Positions 47,401 to 56,192 of a stretch of 64,000 nucleotides of DNA are shown in pieces. Made by a program: the position numbers and the translations under genes. How positions within the stretch are numbered: position 1 is the first letter of the stretch; the number at the start of each line of letters is the position of its first letter. The notes below the pieces were generated by a model, which saw only the letters and a list, made by a program, of their open reading frames with translations, was not told where the DNA came from and did not search any database. Origin of the DNA: Clostridiales bacterium (GTDB lineage Bacteria; Bacillota; Clostridia; Lachnospirales; Lachnospiraceae); contig JAAYPT010000013.1 of NCBI GenBank assembly GCA_012519695.1, positions 79,998 to 143,997 of the forward strand, in the 5' to 3' direction.

Positions 47401-49148
47401 AAGAGATGGGAATTTATCACTTTGATTCATGGGCAGCAAACTTTGGTGAGGTAACTACCGCATTGGAGCTTACAGTTGAGGGAAGTGGTTTCCGATTTAA
47501 GAGCAGGTTCAATAAATTTACGAATCTGCCTGAGCTTATGAATATCTTCCGTGAGGTAGCCGATGTGCAGACAGCAGACATGCTTGACCTTGATGTACCG
47601 GCTCTTCGTGGTGGCAAGCCTATCATAGTGGAGTCGGAGCCTGACTGGTATGTAAAGCAGGTCATGGAAGATTTTGTTGTGAGGGCAGAGCGTATCCGAA
47701 GTGGTGGAGTTGACCCAAGTGTAGATAACTTCCTAAAGATTACCCATGAGGCACGCCTTCTTGGAACGGATGCAAGGCTGATTGATAAGGATGCACCGAA
47801 CAATCCGGATGGAAAGCTCAATAAGGTAGCAGAGAATGTGTGGAAAGAATATGAGAAAGGAAATGCTGATGGTCATATAGGCTGCCAGCTTATTTTTTCG
47901 GACATCGGTACACCGGGACCGGATAAGGATTTTACCATCTATGATTATCTGAAAGAAACACTTATCCAGTATGGTATTCCGGCAGAGGAGATAGCTTTTA
48001 TCCATGATGCAAAGACGGATGCACAGAGGGAAGCACTTTTTAAGGAGATGAGGACAGGTAAAAAGAAAGTCCTTATCGGTTCAACGGACAAGTGTGGAAC
48101 TGGAGTTAATGTGCAGACACACCTTGTTGCAATGCACCATGTGGACTGTCCTTGGAAGCCAAGCTCAATAGAACAGCGAGAGGGACGAGGCATACGACAG
48201 GGCAACGAAAATGAAGAGGTGGCAATCTACAGATATGTCACAAAAGGAACCTTTGATGCATACAACTGGTCACTTGTCGAGAATAAGCAGCGTTTTATCA
48301 GTCAGGTTATGACAAGCAAGGCGGTAAGCCGAAGCTGCGAGGATATCGACGAGGCTACACTTTCCTATGCAGAGATTAAGGCAGTTGCCACAGGCAATCC
48401 TTTGATCAAGGAAAAGATGGAGATTGACAATGATGTCCAGAGATTAAAGCTCTTAAAGGCATCCTATGACAATCAGAGATATGGCTTGCAGGATAACTTT
48501 ATGATTAAGTACCCGAAGCTGATTAAGACAGCAACCGAAAAGCTTGCCAATGTCCGTGAGGATGTAAAGGCAAGGGATAAAGAGCTGATTGATAATCCGG
48601 AATTTGCCATTACCATAGGCAAAGCAACTTACACAGAGCGAGTGGATGGCGGAACGATGATGCTTGAAGCAATCAGCAAGTGCAAGACCGGAGAGACAAC
48701 TGCAATCGGCAAATTCCATGGATTTGAACTGCTTGTGGAAAAGAACTTTCTTGGCATTAATTATATGGTGCTTCGTGGAAAGACAGAGTACAAGGCAGAG
48801 CTTTCCACAAGTCCTGTCGGCAGTATGGTAAAGCTGGAAAATCTGTTTAATGGACTTCATGAGAACATTGATTTCTTGGAAAAGAAGATTGAGCAGTACC
48901 AGAATGACCTTGAAGCATCAAAGAATGAGTATGACAAGCCATTTGCATACAGCAAGGAGCTGGAAGAAAAACTGGCAAGGCAGTGTGAATTGAATGCCCA
49001 GCTTGACCTTGAGAACGCAAAGGCTGTGGATGCAGACTTGAGCGGACCGGAGGAAGAAAGAGAAGCAGATGACAGGATGGAATCTGCAGCAATTGTTGCA
49101 GAGGATAAAGGTGCTTATCCAGCGGACAGAGAGGGCAGAACACGATAG
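41496..49148 (+). CDS. Giant ArdC-like / N6-methylase-like / SNF2 helicase protein
   Basis: 2,550 residues. An N-terminal ArdC-like single-strand-binding part (about 25-90; [20 protein letters not shown]) is followed by a disordered stretch (262-381) encoded over a nested tnpV gene. A methylase-like fold has [17 protein letters not shown] (about 1007-1023) and motif IV-like [13 protein letters not shown] (about 1072). The SNF2-type helicase has [14 protein letters not shown] (about 1730), DEAH in [11 protein letters not shown] (about 1890), [15 protein letters not shown] and a motif VI region [17 protein letters not shown] (about 2227). Expected to act on incoming DNA, possibly methylating or protecting it. 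The unusual NVPF in place of NPPF/Y leaves methylation uncertain. Confidence 0.88.
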   Translation: MGVDMKVKAIYDSEIGNITRSEKNWKDVLKVAGQLYRYEFDNIVMVTAQRPPEKSTLMADYDTWKKVGRYVKRGAKGCAIFPSRALNPRMRYIFDISDTGGKNVKLTWDLEGENLKDYVDFLVSEGQIEQYDNSDRESLKNILKQFTGTDVWFIIKEEFGDRMTELMQLSGSVIKEESKKRNGLQQEMDMEQLVYASVMYAVGTRCGFDLSVQEQDFSQIVNIKDEEIIYRLGSIVCDVSCSVLRELSRNLKAIESERRIGYVRRNDLQGSGRTALSADRDAGRDGGSHEAGQIRKDGDELSKGERAGKIQDADEIREDVREDVSGRGGSEPAVRPVRDAVSGEAQATESVIDNGDVEDKRAGEDAGRGSGTESDSDAIPLESDDTELNRELDEINSLGVSKEAEYTQASFFFDQNGQASIGTIHTEDENNNQFMRQFEQDRKAALAGKYNYLNPKKSATVPSEYIKQVLMRGTGFIGGKGRVCKIFETEIDAGTRAKRIKAEYGQGGAGWPVDGLGLHGYDTFHGNGLRFQWRDEDGEVEGYVSWKDIEKELGVLILTGEYQPETPRIDELAMDGLREDDEVIDAEYREVEPEEAESEIDDYAIPDEPESYASNRDYVSAKGMTPQEAADEDRMVTQAEYGAEIEAETSEKDPSELQYITPIDYAKRIAELDEDLRDVAEILVTDCSCYTPFRAFLMDVVQSDFAFMPNKLDLIRDIALGTDNAERKAYSNNKYGLVEYSIRSGYVKISYKNRNGVRKEGALDWRELYEILSYMVKQPFYCGEDQKKYYQETKQKADRDKMNPVYKRFFDIEDSVKANRLETRERAIANGWETKIDENGHVVSDDAVSVSVEDVQADTESQETVDFTPKQEPVQQVGSLENEKNVAGQTKHNFHYNLWEMEKGGAKTRYQWNMDAIRTLKQIESENRLATPEEQKVLSKFVGWGGLSQAFDEENAGWSKEYVELKELLSDEEYSAARATVNNAFYTSPEIAMCMNSALVQFGFRGGNVLEPSMGIGNFFGSMPETMHEAKLYGVELDSISGRIAKQLYQNANISITGFENTTYPDNFFDVVVGNVPFGDYKVFDPKYNKYNFRIHDYFLAKALDQVRPGGMVAVITTKGTLDKANPTIRKYLAERAELVGAIRLPNTAFKDNAGTEVTADILFLQKRERKIDIEPDWVHLGVTENGIAVNSYFAEHPEMMLGSMKYDTRIYGQDSRYTVCVNDDENFNIYEALNKAIGNIKAQMTDFERVADEAEQTEEVIPADPDVRNYTYTFFEGKLYYRENSEMVRKEVSQTAEERIRSLDEIRQITRDLIDIQMDGCSEEELSDKQRLLNVKYDAFVKQYGAITSKANRIAFRDDSDYPLLCSLEEVNEDGEVKKADMFYKQTIKAKTVIDRVETAVEALNVSVNEFGYVNLAYMLSIYEPDITNAKEELAEKSGQTADEITFSDDALAELRRAALVEELDGLIFLNPDRYNENNPDIGWETADEYLSGNVRDKLRVAKAMAADTNNPQAERFAGNVAALEKVQPEWIEASDIDVKIGTTWIEPLDYEQFIYELLNTPRRARAVRSQFYNTGIQVHLNKMSMEWFIENKSMDKHSVAATKTYGTSRMDAYSIFEDTLNLKTVTVRDRIDDGDGKYHYEVNKNETMLAREKQNMIKEKFKEWLFAEPERRQKYVEYYNETFNNIRLREYDGSHLQFPGMNPAIELKPHQKNAVARILLGGNTLLAHCVGAGKSFEMMAACMEQKRLGLANKTIMVVPKPLIGQTASEFLRLYPSANILVATERDFEKSRRKQFVSRIATGDYDCIIMSHSQFEKIPISAERKERMLNEQIDEISYAIDEMKERNGERWTVKQMESQKKKLEEQLKSLSDESRKDDLITFEELGVDSIMVDEAHNFKNLAIFSKMNNVSGISSSGAKKSTDMQLKCQYLSEINDGRGIVFATGTPISNTMCEMYVMQLYLQKAALEEMGIYHFDSWAANFGEVTTALELTVEGSGFRFKSRFNKFTNLPELMNIFREVADVQTADMLDLDVPALRGGKPIIVESEPDWYVKQVMEDFVVRAERIRSGGVDPSVDNFLKITHEARLLGTDARLIDKDAPNNPDGKLNKVAENVWKEYEKGNADGHIGCQLIFSDIGTPGPDKDFTIYDYLKETLIQYGIPAEEIAFIHDAKTDAQREALFKEMRTGKKKVLIGSTDKCGTGVNVQTHLVAMHHVDCPWKPSSIEQREGRGIRQGNENEEVAIYRYVTKGTFDAYNWSLVENKQRFISQVMTSKAVSRSCEDIDEATLSYAEIKAVATGNPLIKEKMEIDNDVQRLKLLKASYDNQRYGLQDNFMIKYPKLIKTATEKLANVREDVKARDKELIDNPEFAITIGKATYTERVDGGTMMLEAISKCKTGETTAIGKFHGFELLVEKNFLGINYMVLRGKTEYKAELSTSPVGSMVKLENLFNGLHENIDFLEKKIEQYQNDLEASKNEYDKPFAYSKELEEKLARQCELNAQLDLENAKAVDADLSGPEEEREADDRMESAAIVAEDKGAYPADREGRTR
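42280..42639 (+). CDS. tnpV: TnpV-like protein nested inside the helicase gene
   Basis: 119 residues in a different frame, wholly inside the giant gene. TnpV hallmarks: [28 protein letters not shown] (the GKYGR..YL signature) and the C-terminal helix [17 protein letters not shown]. It has its own ribosome site, AAAGGAGA, 7 bases before ATG 42280; a TTG at 42274 is an alternative. TnpV was first named on Tn4451-type transposons and is found on many Firmicutes elements; its function is unknown. Length fits the family. The host frame here encodes only low-complexity Arg/Gly/Glu/Asp, so the constrained product is TnpV. Confidence 0.8.
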   Translation: MLEEMTYKEVDGLLYPQIEMPDETEDLTKLGKYGRMAMNYLKENEPARYKTLMRFGKMYEKMSAVEEEANQLYDQLEMQYLAKHKPQNPSSTMEMWKIREQAKMQAEEVVLNQIVMRFH

Positions 49149-49161
49149 GAGAGTGAGTAAT

Positions 49162-49779
49162 ATGAGCATAAGAAAAGTGGTCGCAGGGCTACTGATTACA
49201 GCAGGGATTGCCATTATGGCAGTCCCTTTTTTCTGGCGGGCAACAGGAGAAAAACAGACAGAACAGCTCATAAGTGAATTTGAGCAGACATTGGAGGATG
49301 ATTACGATGAAGAAACAGATGTGGAGGAAGAGCAAACCTCCATTAGTAAAGAGGATGAAGCCATTCTTAAAGAAGGCGGTGTTATCGGCATCATTGAGAT
49401 ACCGGGCTTAGATATCAGGTATCCGGTAATGGAAGGAACCACAAGTAAAGTACTTAATGCCGGGATTGGTCATATAGAAGAAACAGCAGGAATCGGTGAG
49501 AGTGGCAACTGCGTATTGTGCGGTCACAATGGCAGCAGATATGGCACATTTTTTACACCACTAAGTCAGATATCCATAGGTGATGAAGTGATGATAACCG
49601 ACAAAAATGGGCTGAAGAACATCTATGAGGTAACAGAGACAGAGATAGTAAATCCGTATGATAACAGCATCAAGACACAGGGCGATGAAAAAGAACTAAC
49701 TCTTTTTACCTGTTCCCAGAAAGGAACCATGCGTTTTGTGGTCAGGTGCATTTATAAGGAGGCGGTGATGGATGAATAA
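49162..49779 (+). CDS. Sortase (class D-like)
   Basis: Membrane transpeptidase of 205 residues that anchors LPxTG proteins to the wall. Helix at residues 5-22, an acidic spacer (about 35-65), then the catalytic domain: His122 in VLCGHNGSRYG, Cys184 in TLFTCSQ and probable Arg191 in MRFVVRC. IIEIPGLDIRYPVMEG opens the barrel. The element's only LPQTG protein is the adhesin at 15,840, the likely substrate. ATG 49162 follows TAGGAGAGTGAGTAAT; the stop overlaps the next gene by 8 bases. Confidence 0.9.
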   Translation: MSIRKVVAGLLITAGIAIMAVPFFWRATGEKQTEQLISEFEQTLEDDYDEETDVEEEQTSISKEDEAILKEGGVIGIIEIPGLDIRYPVMEGTTSKVLNAGIGHIEETAGIGESGNCVLCGHNGSRYGTFFTPLSQISIGDEVMITDKNGLKNIYEVTETEIVNPYDNSIKTQGDEKELTLFTCSQKGTMRFVVRCIYKEAVMDE

Positions 49780-50170
49780 GAGATACCGATTAAGTGAGAT
49801 AGAAGAGGCAGTATCGGAAATGGAAGAGCTAATCGGACTTGAGGATGATATTGCAGAGATTGATGATGACTTTCAGATAGTCGTAAGCGGCTGGTCTGTA
49901 TATGTCGAAAGCATGAATCTGACACTCAGACAGGGAATAGCCTGTGTATGGGATGCGGAGGAAGGATTATTTATGCCTGATTTTGATGTGACTATCGTGT
50001 ATGAGGGGAACATTGAAACACAGGAGTGGCTCTATTACGAGCAGGACGGAATGGTCGTTACACTTGGCAACTGGCTTAATGGCAGATTGTCTTGTGAACA
50101 GATAGAACAGCTTTGGTGTGAGCTTATCATACCGGAGCAAAACAAAGAACAAAAAGAAAGCGAGGAATAG
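49772..50170 (+). CDS. Unrecognised acidic protein coupled to the sortase gene
   Basis: 132 residues, highly acidic, with many Trp/Tyr/Val strands (FQIVVSGWSVYVESMNLTLR), suggesting a small beta-rich fold. No signal peptide. Strong ribosome site AGGAGGCGGTGATGG inside the sortase gene; the stop is 3 bases before the SpoVG-like gene. Family not recognised. Confidence 0.6.
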   Translation: MNKRYRLSEIEEAVSEMEELIGLEDDIAEIDDDFQIVVSGWSVYVESMNLTLRQGIACVWDAEEGLFMPDFDVTIVYEGNIETQEWLYYEQDGMVVTLGNWLNGRLSCEQIEQLWCELIIPEQNKEQKESEE

Positions 50171-50173
50171 CAT

Positions 50174-50863
50174 ATGAAGTATTCAATTAAAGTAAACGAA
50201 GTAAGAGCAAAAGAGGGCAGCAACATCAAAGGATTTGCAACAGTAGTATTCGGTGATTCATTTAAGATTACCAATATTGCAATCCTTGAGAATAAGGACA
50301 AGGGAGAGCTTTTTGTTTCAATGCCTAGATACCGCTCCAATGAGCGTGATGAAAGCAATGGTGTGATTTATAAGGATGTGTGCAATCCTATCACAGCAGA
50401 GTTTCGTGAGGAACTCTATACCAATATCCTTGATGCCTATGCAAGAATCAAGGAACCAGAGAAAGAGGAGACACAGAAGCAGGACAGAACACGTGAAATG
50501 CCTGAGTTTTCCGTAACTGTGACACCTTATGAGAGGGAAGGCAGTAACATCAAAGGACTTGCACGCATTTATTTTGAAAACAGTTTCATCGTAAATAATA
50601 TCAATATCGTGCAAGGAAAAGAGAAAATCTTTGTATCAATGCCTTCTTATAAGACAAAGCAGGTGGATGAGCAGGGCAAGCCAATCTACCAGGATGTCTG
50701 CTATCCGGTTACAAAGGATTTCAGGGAAAGACTCTATAATGAGATTATTTCAGAATATGAGAAGGCAAAAGATAAGAGCAACGAAAAGGCGAGGGAGAGT
50801 GCCGAGAAACATCATGGCAATCCCGATAAAGAAAAAGACAAAGAGGCAACACCCTTTCGATAA
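50174..50863 (+). CDS. Tandem double-SpoVG-like protein
   Basis: 229 residues with two SpoVG-like domains (about 1-92 and 108-205). Each has the pattern EGSNIKGxAxxxF, then a FVSMPxY segment, a K(D/Q)DVC(N/Y)P(I/V)T segment and a final FRExLY helix. Chromosomal SpoVG is a single-domain (about 90-residue) DNA/RNA-binding regulator that dimerises. Here two copies are fused, and the linker (GEKP-type, charged) would mimic a built-in dimer. The basic, disordered tail adds charge. Probably an element regulator. Confidence 0.8.
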   Translation: MKYSIKVNEVRAKEGSNIKGFATVVFGDSFKITNIAILENKDKGELFVSMPRYRSNERDESNGVIYKDVCNPITAEFREELYTNILDAYARIKEPEKEETQKQDRTREMPEFSVTVTPYEREGSNIKGLARIYFENSFIVNNINIVQGKEKIFVSMPSYKTKQVDEQGKPIYQDVCYPVTKDFRERLYNEIISEYEKAKDKSNEKARESAEKHHGNPDKEKDKEATPFR

Positions 50864-50880
50864 TCAGTAATCAGAGTACA

Positions 50881-50900
50881 GGGGCGGCCAAGGCTGCCCC
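50881..50900 (+). other. Hairpin between the SpoVG-like and DUF6674 genes
   Basis: GGGGCGGCC is almost perfectly complementary to GGCTGCCCC immediately after it, with no T-run. It repeats the boundary-hairpin habit of this element. Confidence 0.6.
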
Positions 50901-50923
50901 ATTTACAGAATGGAGGAAACAGA

Positions 50924-51844
50924 ATGGATATGGAAGCAGGAAAAACACTTACCAATGAGGAGGTCATAAGAGAACTTCTCGACTTATTAAAGAAAAATGC
51001 CATGAAAGAGCAGGCAAACGATGTATTTGAGATATGCAGCTATGTGGATGGACTGGAGAAAAAGATTGATTCCATGACGGAAGAACTCACCAATATGCAG
51101 AATCAGATCAAAGAAATGCAGGAAGATACACTTGTCAATAATGCAAAAAAGGCATTGTCGGAAGCACAGGAGCAACTTAATGCCAGATGTGAGCAGATAA
51201 AGTCGCAGGTATTGGAAGTGAAAGCACAGGTCAAATCTACAGCAAAGAGCATAGTTGATGAAGCAAAGGCAAAGGGAAGAGCTGCATTATACAGGGTGTC
51301 TGAGTTCTTAGAAATTAAGAAAAAACTTCTTGATATCCGAGAGAATGTAAGAGGTGCAATCAAGACCACGGATAAGGATATAGCAAAGACAGCACTTCTT
51401 GCAAAAGGACTTCGTGAAGCTGGTCAGACAGCAGCTAGTGCATTCCGTACTTTTGCTGACAAACCGGAGGTAGATTATTCACAGAAAGAGCAGAAACATC
51501 CCATTACAAAGGCGGTGCTTGCCCCTATGAAAGCAGTGAAAAAGATGCTTGTATCAATGGAGCTTCATCTGGATGCATCTATTGATAAGCTGGATAATCT
51601 GGCTATGAATGTGCAGCTTGATAAGGAGAAGCATATGGAGAATGCGAAGGAGCAGGAACAGACAGAGTCGGAGAGGACAGAAGCTGAGCGAGTGGAAGCA
51701 GAGGTTGTATATTCACCGATGGTCGCTGAGCCGCAGGAGTATCAGTATAATGCAGATGCATTTGAGGCTAGAGGAGTGGATGATGTGAAGCAGGAAGCGG
51801 CACACAAGGAAGTACCGAAGGTAAGAGAAGATAAAGCCAGATAG
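50924..51844 (+). CDS. DUF6674 family coiled-coil protein
   Basis: 306 residues. The N-terminal portion (ELLDLLKKNAMKEQANDVFE, then CSYVDGLEKKIDSM) matches the DUF6674 pattern of Lachnospiraceae elements, continued by long helices (about 45-110 and 120-180) and an acidic, Glu-rich tail. No membrane helix. Last gene of the main transfer run; a strong terminator follows. Function unknown. Confidence 0.72.
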   Translation: MDMEAGKTLTNEEVIRELLDLLKKNAMKEQANDVFEICSYVDGLEKKIDSMTEELTNMQNQIKEMQEDTLVNNAKKALSEAQEQLNARCEQIKSQVLEVKAQVKSTAKSIVDEAKAKGRAALYRVSEFLEIKKKLLDIRENVRGAIKTTDKDIAKTALLAKGLREAGQTAASAFRTFADKPEVDYSQKEQKHPITKAVLAPMKAVKKMLVSMELHLDASIDKLDNLAMNVQLDKEKHMENAKEQEQTESERTEAERVEAEVVYSPMVAEPQEYQYNADAFEARGVDDVKQEAAHKEVPKVREDKAR

Positions 51845-51851
51845 ATGTGAG

Positions 51852-51886
51852 GACGTATCATCAGAAATGGTGGTACGTCTTTTTTT
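51852..51886 (+). terminator. Terminator closing the transfer gene run
   Basis: GACGTA..CA pairs with TG..TACGTC around a loop rich in A and is followed by seven T. Confidence 0.88.
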
Positions 51887-51987
51887 GGTGGAATGGAGAT
51901 GTCATTTATGATATAATTTACTTAGATTTATGGTTTTTGATATTGTTGAATGATCTCATATAGTAAGATCGAATTGGAGGAATAGAC

Positions 51988-52731
51988 ATGGTGTATTGTT
52001 CAAAATGTGGTAAACAAATGGATGATAGTGCAACATTCTGCTCAGGCTGTGGAGCACCATTACAGAATCAAATTAATTATGCAGTACCGGATATTAACAA
52101 AGCTCGTAAGCCTGGATTTGGAGTAGCAGCACTTGTGCTTGGTATAGTGGGAGTATTAGCATGGATTATTCCAATAATTGGATTACCAGTTGGAATTATA
52201 GCTTTGGTACTTGGAATAATAGGATTAAAGAAGAGTAGTAAAGGAATGTCAATAGTGGGTATTGTATTAGGTATTATATGTCTTGTGTTGACAATAATAA
52301 ATAGTGCAATCGGTGCATATCAAGGATATCATGGCGAAGCATGGTTTCAAAAAGGTTCAAATACTATAGAAGAAAATGTCAGTGATAATCAGCCCTCAGG
52401 GAAACAAGAGACAAATGTATTCACATTACGGGATAGCGATGGGAATATACTTATGACTGGTGGTATAAAATCGGCAGAAGCAACAATGGTAGATAATGGC
52501 GACGGAATCAAGAAGGCAGTAGTACAAATAGAGTTTGATGATGAATCAACGAAAACATTTGCAGATATTACTACAAATAATATTGGAAATACGATAGGTA
52601 TTTATTTGAATGATGAAATGATTGCAAATCCAAGGGTAATGTGTGCAATAACTGAAGGTAGTTGTCAAATAGAAGTAGATACATATGAACAGGCTCAGGT
52701 ATTGTCTGAGGCGCTTGAAAAGTGCAAATAA
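51988..52731 (+). CDS. Zinc-ribbon, DUF4190-like membrane protein
   Basis: 247 residues. N-terminal zinc ribbon CSKCGKQ..CSGCGAPL (Cys at 4, 7, 18, 21). Two hydrophobic helices (about 48-75 and 86-110) of the DUF4190 type (VAALVLGIVGVLAWIIPIIG). An outer C-terminal domain (about 135-247) carries strands and a GGIKSAEATMVDNGDGIKKA region. Monocistronic with its own terminator. Role unknown; AT-rich composition fits a separate acquisition from the transfer genes. Confidence 0.8.
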   Translation: MVYCSKCGKQMDDSATFCSGCGAPLQNQINYAVPDINKARKPGFGVAALVLGIVGVLAWIIPIIGLPVGIIALVLGIIGLKKSSKGMSIVGIVLGIICLVLTIINSAIGAYQGYHGEAWFQKGSNTIEENVSDNQPSGKQETNVFTLRDSDGNILMTGGIKSAEATMVDNGDGIKKAVVQIEFDDESTKTFADITTNNIGNTIGIYLNDEMIANPRVMCAITEGSCQIEVDTYEQAQVLSEALEKCK

Positions 52732-52795
52732 TATTTGCAATATGGAAGTAAATTGTGCCAAGTCCCGTTTTTTGGACATTAAATGATATAAAATA

Positions 52796-52838
52796 GGAAT
52801 CAAGATAGAAGTATCCTGCCTTGGTTCCTTTTTTCTTT
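52796..52838 (+). terminator. Terminator after the zinc-ribbon gene
   Basis: GGAATCAAG pairs with CTTGGTTCC (one G-U) and is followed by a T-rich run (TTTTTT-C-TTT). Confidence 0.85.
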
Positions 52839-52866
52839 AGAAAATAGCATTCAATATTTGCAAATG

Positions 52867-52905
52867 CAAATTGTATATTCGCAATTTGTATGCTATACTT
52901 ATAAT
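52867..52905 (+). promoter_or_regulatory. Promoter with operator-like palindrome for the XRE gene and RM operon
   Basis: CAAATTG (52867-52873) and CAATTTG (52882-52888), 8 bases apart, form an inverted repeat overlapping the -35 TTGTAT (52871-52876). TATACT at 52894-52899 is 17 bases on; TATAAT at 52900 overlaps. Binding there would block transcription, as expected for autoregulation by the downstream HTH protein. Confidence 0.6.
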
Positions 52906-52948
52906 GATGGTATTAGATTACGACAATTGTTAGAGAGAGGAAATACAT

Positions 52949-53164
52949 ATGGCAATTAGTTATAATGGATTGTGGAAACTACTGATTGATAACAATATGA
53001 AAAAGGGAGATTTGTGTGCCAAGACTGGTCTTAGTTCCAGTACAATAGCAAAGATGACAAACTGCGAGTCAGTTAAACTATCTGTTCTGGAAAAAATCTG
53101 CAAAGAGCTGGATTGTAACTTTGGAGATTTGGTTGACTATGTACCGGATGAAGAAGAAAAGTAA
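52949..53164 (+). CDS. XRE/Cro-type transcription regulator
   Basis: 71 residues, a single helix-turn-helix domain (KKGDLCAKTGLSSSTIAKMT, then LSVLEKICKELDCNFGDLVDY). Small Cro-like proteins of this type control neighbouring restriction-modification genes or mobile-element genes. It lies 23 bases upstream of hsdM and downstream of a palindromic promoter, so it probably times expression of the RM operon. RBS GAGAGAGGAAATACAT. Confidence 0.85.
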   Translation: MAISYNGLWKLLIDNNMKKGDLCAKTGLSSSTIAKMTNCESVKLSVLEKICKELDCNFGDLVDYVPDEEEK

Positions 53165-53187
53165 ATTACCTTATGGAGGAAAATGAA

Positions 53188-54921
53188 ATGGCTACGAGAA
53201 GTGCAAAAATAGATCAGAAAGCAGACCTGATATGGGCAATAGCTGATAAGCTGACCGGAGTATATAAACCACATGAATATGGAGATGTTATATTACCGCT
53301 TACAGTAATCAGACGTTTTGACTGTATTCTTTCCGATACAAAGGATGCAGTTTTGCAGAAATATGAGGAAGTAAAAAATCTTCCGATGAAGGATGTTTTA
53401 CTTCGTAAGGCAGCAGAAAAAGATTTTTATAACACCAGCAAATATACATTTGAGAGACTTATGGATGATCCTGATCACATTGAAGAGAATTTCAGAGATT
53501 ATCTGAATGGATTCTCAGCAAATGTGCAGGACATCCTTGAGAAGTTCAAGTTTGATGGTCACATCACCACTATGGCAAATAAGGGAATTCTTTATATTGT
53601 TTTAAAGGAATATACAACAGATAGAGGAAATCTTCACCCGAATGAAATCTCTAACCTTGAAATGGGCTATATCTTTGAAGAGATTATAAGAAGATTTTCA
53701 GAGTCTCATAATGAAGATGCAGGACAGCATTACACTCCAAGAGAAGTTATCCAGCTTATGGTTAATATTCTCTTCTATGATGATAATGATATTCTTTCTG
53801 GCAATAATGTAGCAAAAACAATTTATGACCCGGCATGTGGAACCGGAGGTATGCTTTCTGTTGCAGAGGAATATTTACATAGTCTGAATGCTTCTACGGA
53901 ACTTGTATCCTTCGGACAGGAAATTAACGATCAGACATTTGCAATTTGTAAGGCAGATATGCTGATTAAGGGTAACAATGCAGATTATATCAAGGATGGC
54001 AACACGTTATCAGATGACCAGTTTGCAGGCAGTACCTTTGATTATATCCTTTCAAATCCTCCGTTCGGACGTGAGTGGAAGAATGAAAAGGCAAAAGTAG
54101 AGGAAGAGGCTAAGCTTGGCTTTGGAGGCAGATTTGGAGCAGGGCTTCCGGCGGCAAGTGACGGACAAATGCTATTTCTTATGACAGCAATATCAAAGAT
54201 GAAAGATATTGATAAAGGTGGAAGCAGAATAGCAATCATTCACAATGGTTCACCACTCTTTACAGGTGATGCAGGGAGCGGACCTTCTGAAATCAGAAGA
54301 TATATTCTCGAAAATGATTTACTTGAGGCAATCGTTGCTTTACCGAATGATATTTTTTACAATACAGGAATTGCAACCTATATCTGGGTATTGTCAAATA
54401 AAAAGGCAGGTACAGTCAGAGAGGGCAAAGTGCAGCTGATCAATGCCAATGAGATGTTTGTGAAGAGAAGAAAGGCATTGGGAAATAAACGAAATGATAT
54501 TTCGGAGGATTATATCACAGAGATTACAAAGATATATGGTGATTTTAAAGAGAGTGAAATCAGTCAGATTTATGATAACGAGGATTTTGGTTATACCAAG
54601 ATTACAGTAGAAAGACCGCTTCGTGATGAAGAAGGCAATCTGGTATTGAAAAAAGGAAAGAAACAGCCGGATACTAGTCTTCGTGATACAGAAAATGTTC
54701 CGTTAAAAGAGGACATCAAAGAGTACTTTGAAAGAGAAGTGTTACCTTTCGCACCGGATGCATGGATAGATACGAAAAAGTCAAAGGTGGGATATGAGAT
54801 TCCATTTACAAGATACTTCTATAAGTATGAAGCTCCAAGACCATCTGCTGAAATTATGGCAGAGATTATGGATTTGGAGACAGATCTGTCCGGAAGTCTT
54901 GAGGAGGTATTTGACCTATGA
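53188..54921 (+). CDS. hsdM: Type I restriction-modification methyltransferase subunit M
   Basis: Adenine-N6 methyltransferase of 577 residues. N-terminal helical HsdM domain (about 5-130), SAM motif I DPACGTGGML (214-223), motif IV NPPFG (290-294), and a C-terminal helical tail for HsdS contact. The ATG at 53188 is preferred because GGAGG lies 8 bases before it; the earlier ATG 53173 would place that site inside the gene. The end overlaps hsdS by ATGA. Confidence 0.95.
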   Translation: MATRSAKIDQKADLIWAIADKLTGVYKPHEYGDVILPLTVIRRFDCILSDTKDAVLQKYEEVKNLPMKDVLLRKAAEKDFYNTSKYTFERLMDDPDHIEENFRDYLNGFSANVQDILEKFKFDGHITTMANKGILYIVLKEYTTDRGNLHPNEISNLEMGYIFEEIIRRFSESHNEDAGQHYTPREVIQLMVNILFYDDNDILSGNNVAKTIYDPACGTGGMLSVAEEYLHSLNASTELVSFGQEINDQTFAICKADMLIKGNNADYIKDGNTLSDDQFAGSTFDYILSNPPFGREWKNEKAKVEEEAKLGFGGRFGAGLPAASDGQMLFLMTAISKMKDIDKGGSRIAIIHNGSPLFTGDAGSGPSEIRRYILENDLLEAIVALPNDIFYNTGIATYIWVLSNKKAGTVREGKVQLINANEMFVKRRKALGNKRNDISEDYITEITKIYGDFKESEISQIYDNEDFGYTKITVERPLRDEEGNLVLKKGKKQPDTSLRDTENVPLKEDIKEYFEREVLPFAPDAWIDTKKSKVGYEIPFTRYFYKYEAPRPSAEIMAEIMDLETDLSGSLEEVFDL

Positions 54922-56189
54922 GAGAGATGAAGGATAGTGGAGTGGAATGGATTGGAGAGATACCTGTAGATTGGAAATTGAGTAAAATTAAACATCATTT
55001 TTCAATTAGCTCTGGTACAACACCTAAAAGTGATGAGCCCGAATATTGGGATGGGGATATTGTTTGGATTACTCCAGCCGATTTCAAAACTGATGATGTT
55101 TTTGTAAGTAAGGGACATAGAAATTTATCGCTGGAAGGATATATGGTGAGTTCGTTACAACTAGTTCCAGCAGGAAATATTATTTTCTCTAAGAGAGCAC
55201 CTATTGGACAAGTAGTAATTAATGCTATTGATTTGTGTACCAATCAAGGTTGTCTGGCAGTAGTATTAAATGATGATTCAGATGTACGATTTTATAGATA
55301 TGTAATGAGTATTGCAACAGAAGAGTTTGAACTGGCAGGAAGTGGAACAACATTTAAGGAGATTTCTGCAACGAGCTTTGGAAACATACTCTTGCCATTA
55401 ACATCAAAACAAGAGCAAACGAAATGTGCAGATTATTTGGATGTCAAGTGTTCAAAGATTGATGTAATTATTGAAAAGCAACAGGCAATTATTGAAAAAC
55501 TAAAGGAATACAAATTGTCAATTATTACGGAAGCAGTAACCAGTGGAATAAATCCAGATGTAGAGATGAAGGATAGCGGAAGTGTTTGGTTTGGAAGCAT
55601 TCCTACAAATTGGGAAATGAAAAGGTTGAAGTATGTATTTCATATTCAGAAAGATATTGCAGGAGAAGAAGGACATACTGTTTTGTCAATTACACAAAAA
55701 GGAATAATTCCTAAAGATTTTTCTAACAATGAAGGACAGTTTGCAAATAGCTATGCAAATTATCAGTTAGTTCATAAAGGTGATTTCGCAATGAATCATA
55801 TGGATTTGCTGACCGGTTGGGTAGATATTTCAAAGTACGAAGGAGTTACGAGTCCTGATTATAGAGTTTTTGTATTAAATGATAAGAATGGTATGTGTCC
55901 AGAGTATTATCTGTATATGATGCAAATGTGTTATAGTGCACGAATTTTTTACGGATTAGGACAAGGAGTAAGTGGTATGGGAAGATGGAGACTTCAAGCA
56001 GATAAGTTTTTGAATTTTCATATTCCTATTCCACCATATGATGAGCAGAAGATAATAGCTGATTATATTACTGATAAGGTAAATCATATTGAGGTTGAGA
56101 TTGATAAAAGAAATAAACTTGTTGAAAAATATCAGGAATATAAAAAATCCCTAATCTACGAAGTTGTCACAGGCAAAAAGGAGGTGTAA
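54918..56189 (+). CDS. hsdS: Type I restriction-modification specificity subunit S
   Basis: 423 residues with two target-recognition domains in the classic symmetric plan. Each half opens with a similar phrase (MKDSGVEWIGEIPVDW at 4-19, MKDSGSVWFGSIPTNW at about 217-232). Each ends in a conserved coiled coil with Lys/Glu heptads (ITSGTTP and EQTKCADYLDVKC near the first, DEQKIIADYITDKV near the second). Each TRD reads one half of a split DNA target. Both halves look intact; no invertible repeats or partial hsdS copies are nearby. Confidence 0.93.
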   Translation: MREMKDSGVEWIGEIPVDWKLSKIKHHFSISSGTTPKSDEPEYWDGDIVWITPADFKTDDVFVSKGHRNLSLEGYMVSSLQLVPAGNIIFSKRAPIGQVVINAIDLCTNQGCLAVVLNDDSDVRFYRYVMSIATEEFELAGSGTTFKEISATSFGNILLPLTSKQEQTKCADYLDVKCSKIDVIIEKQQAIIEKLKEYKLSIITEAVTSGINPDVEMKDSGSVWFGSIPTNWEMKRLKYVFHIQKDIAGEEGHTVLSITQKGIIPKDFSNNEGQFANSYANYQLVHKGDFAMNHMDLLTGWVDISKYEGVTSPDYRVFVLNDKNGMCPEYYLYMMQMCYSARIFYGLGQGVSGMGRWRLQADKFLNFHIPIPPYDEQKIIADYITDKVNHIEVEIDKRNKLVEKYQEYKKSLIYEVVTGKKEV

Positions 56190-56192
56190 CTC

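Noticed and set aside
54918..56189. hsdS as part of a phase-variable, invertible locus
   Set aside because: Only one full hsdS is present, with no silent half-genes, no inverted repeats at its TRD borders and no adjacent recombinase.
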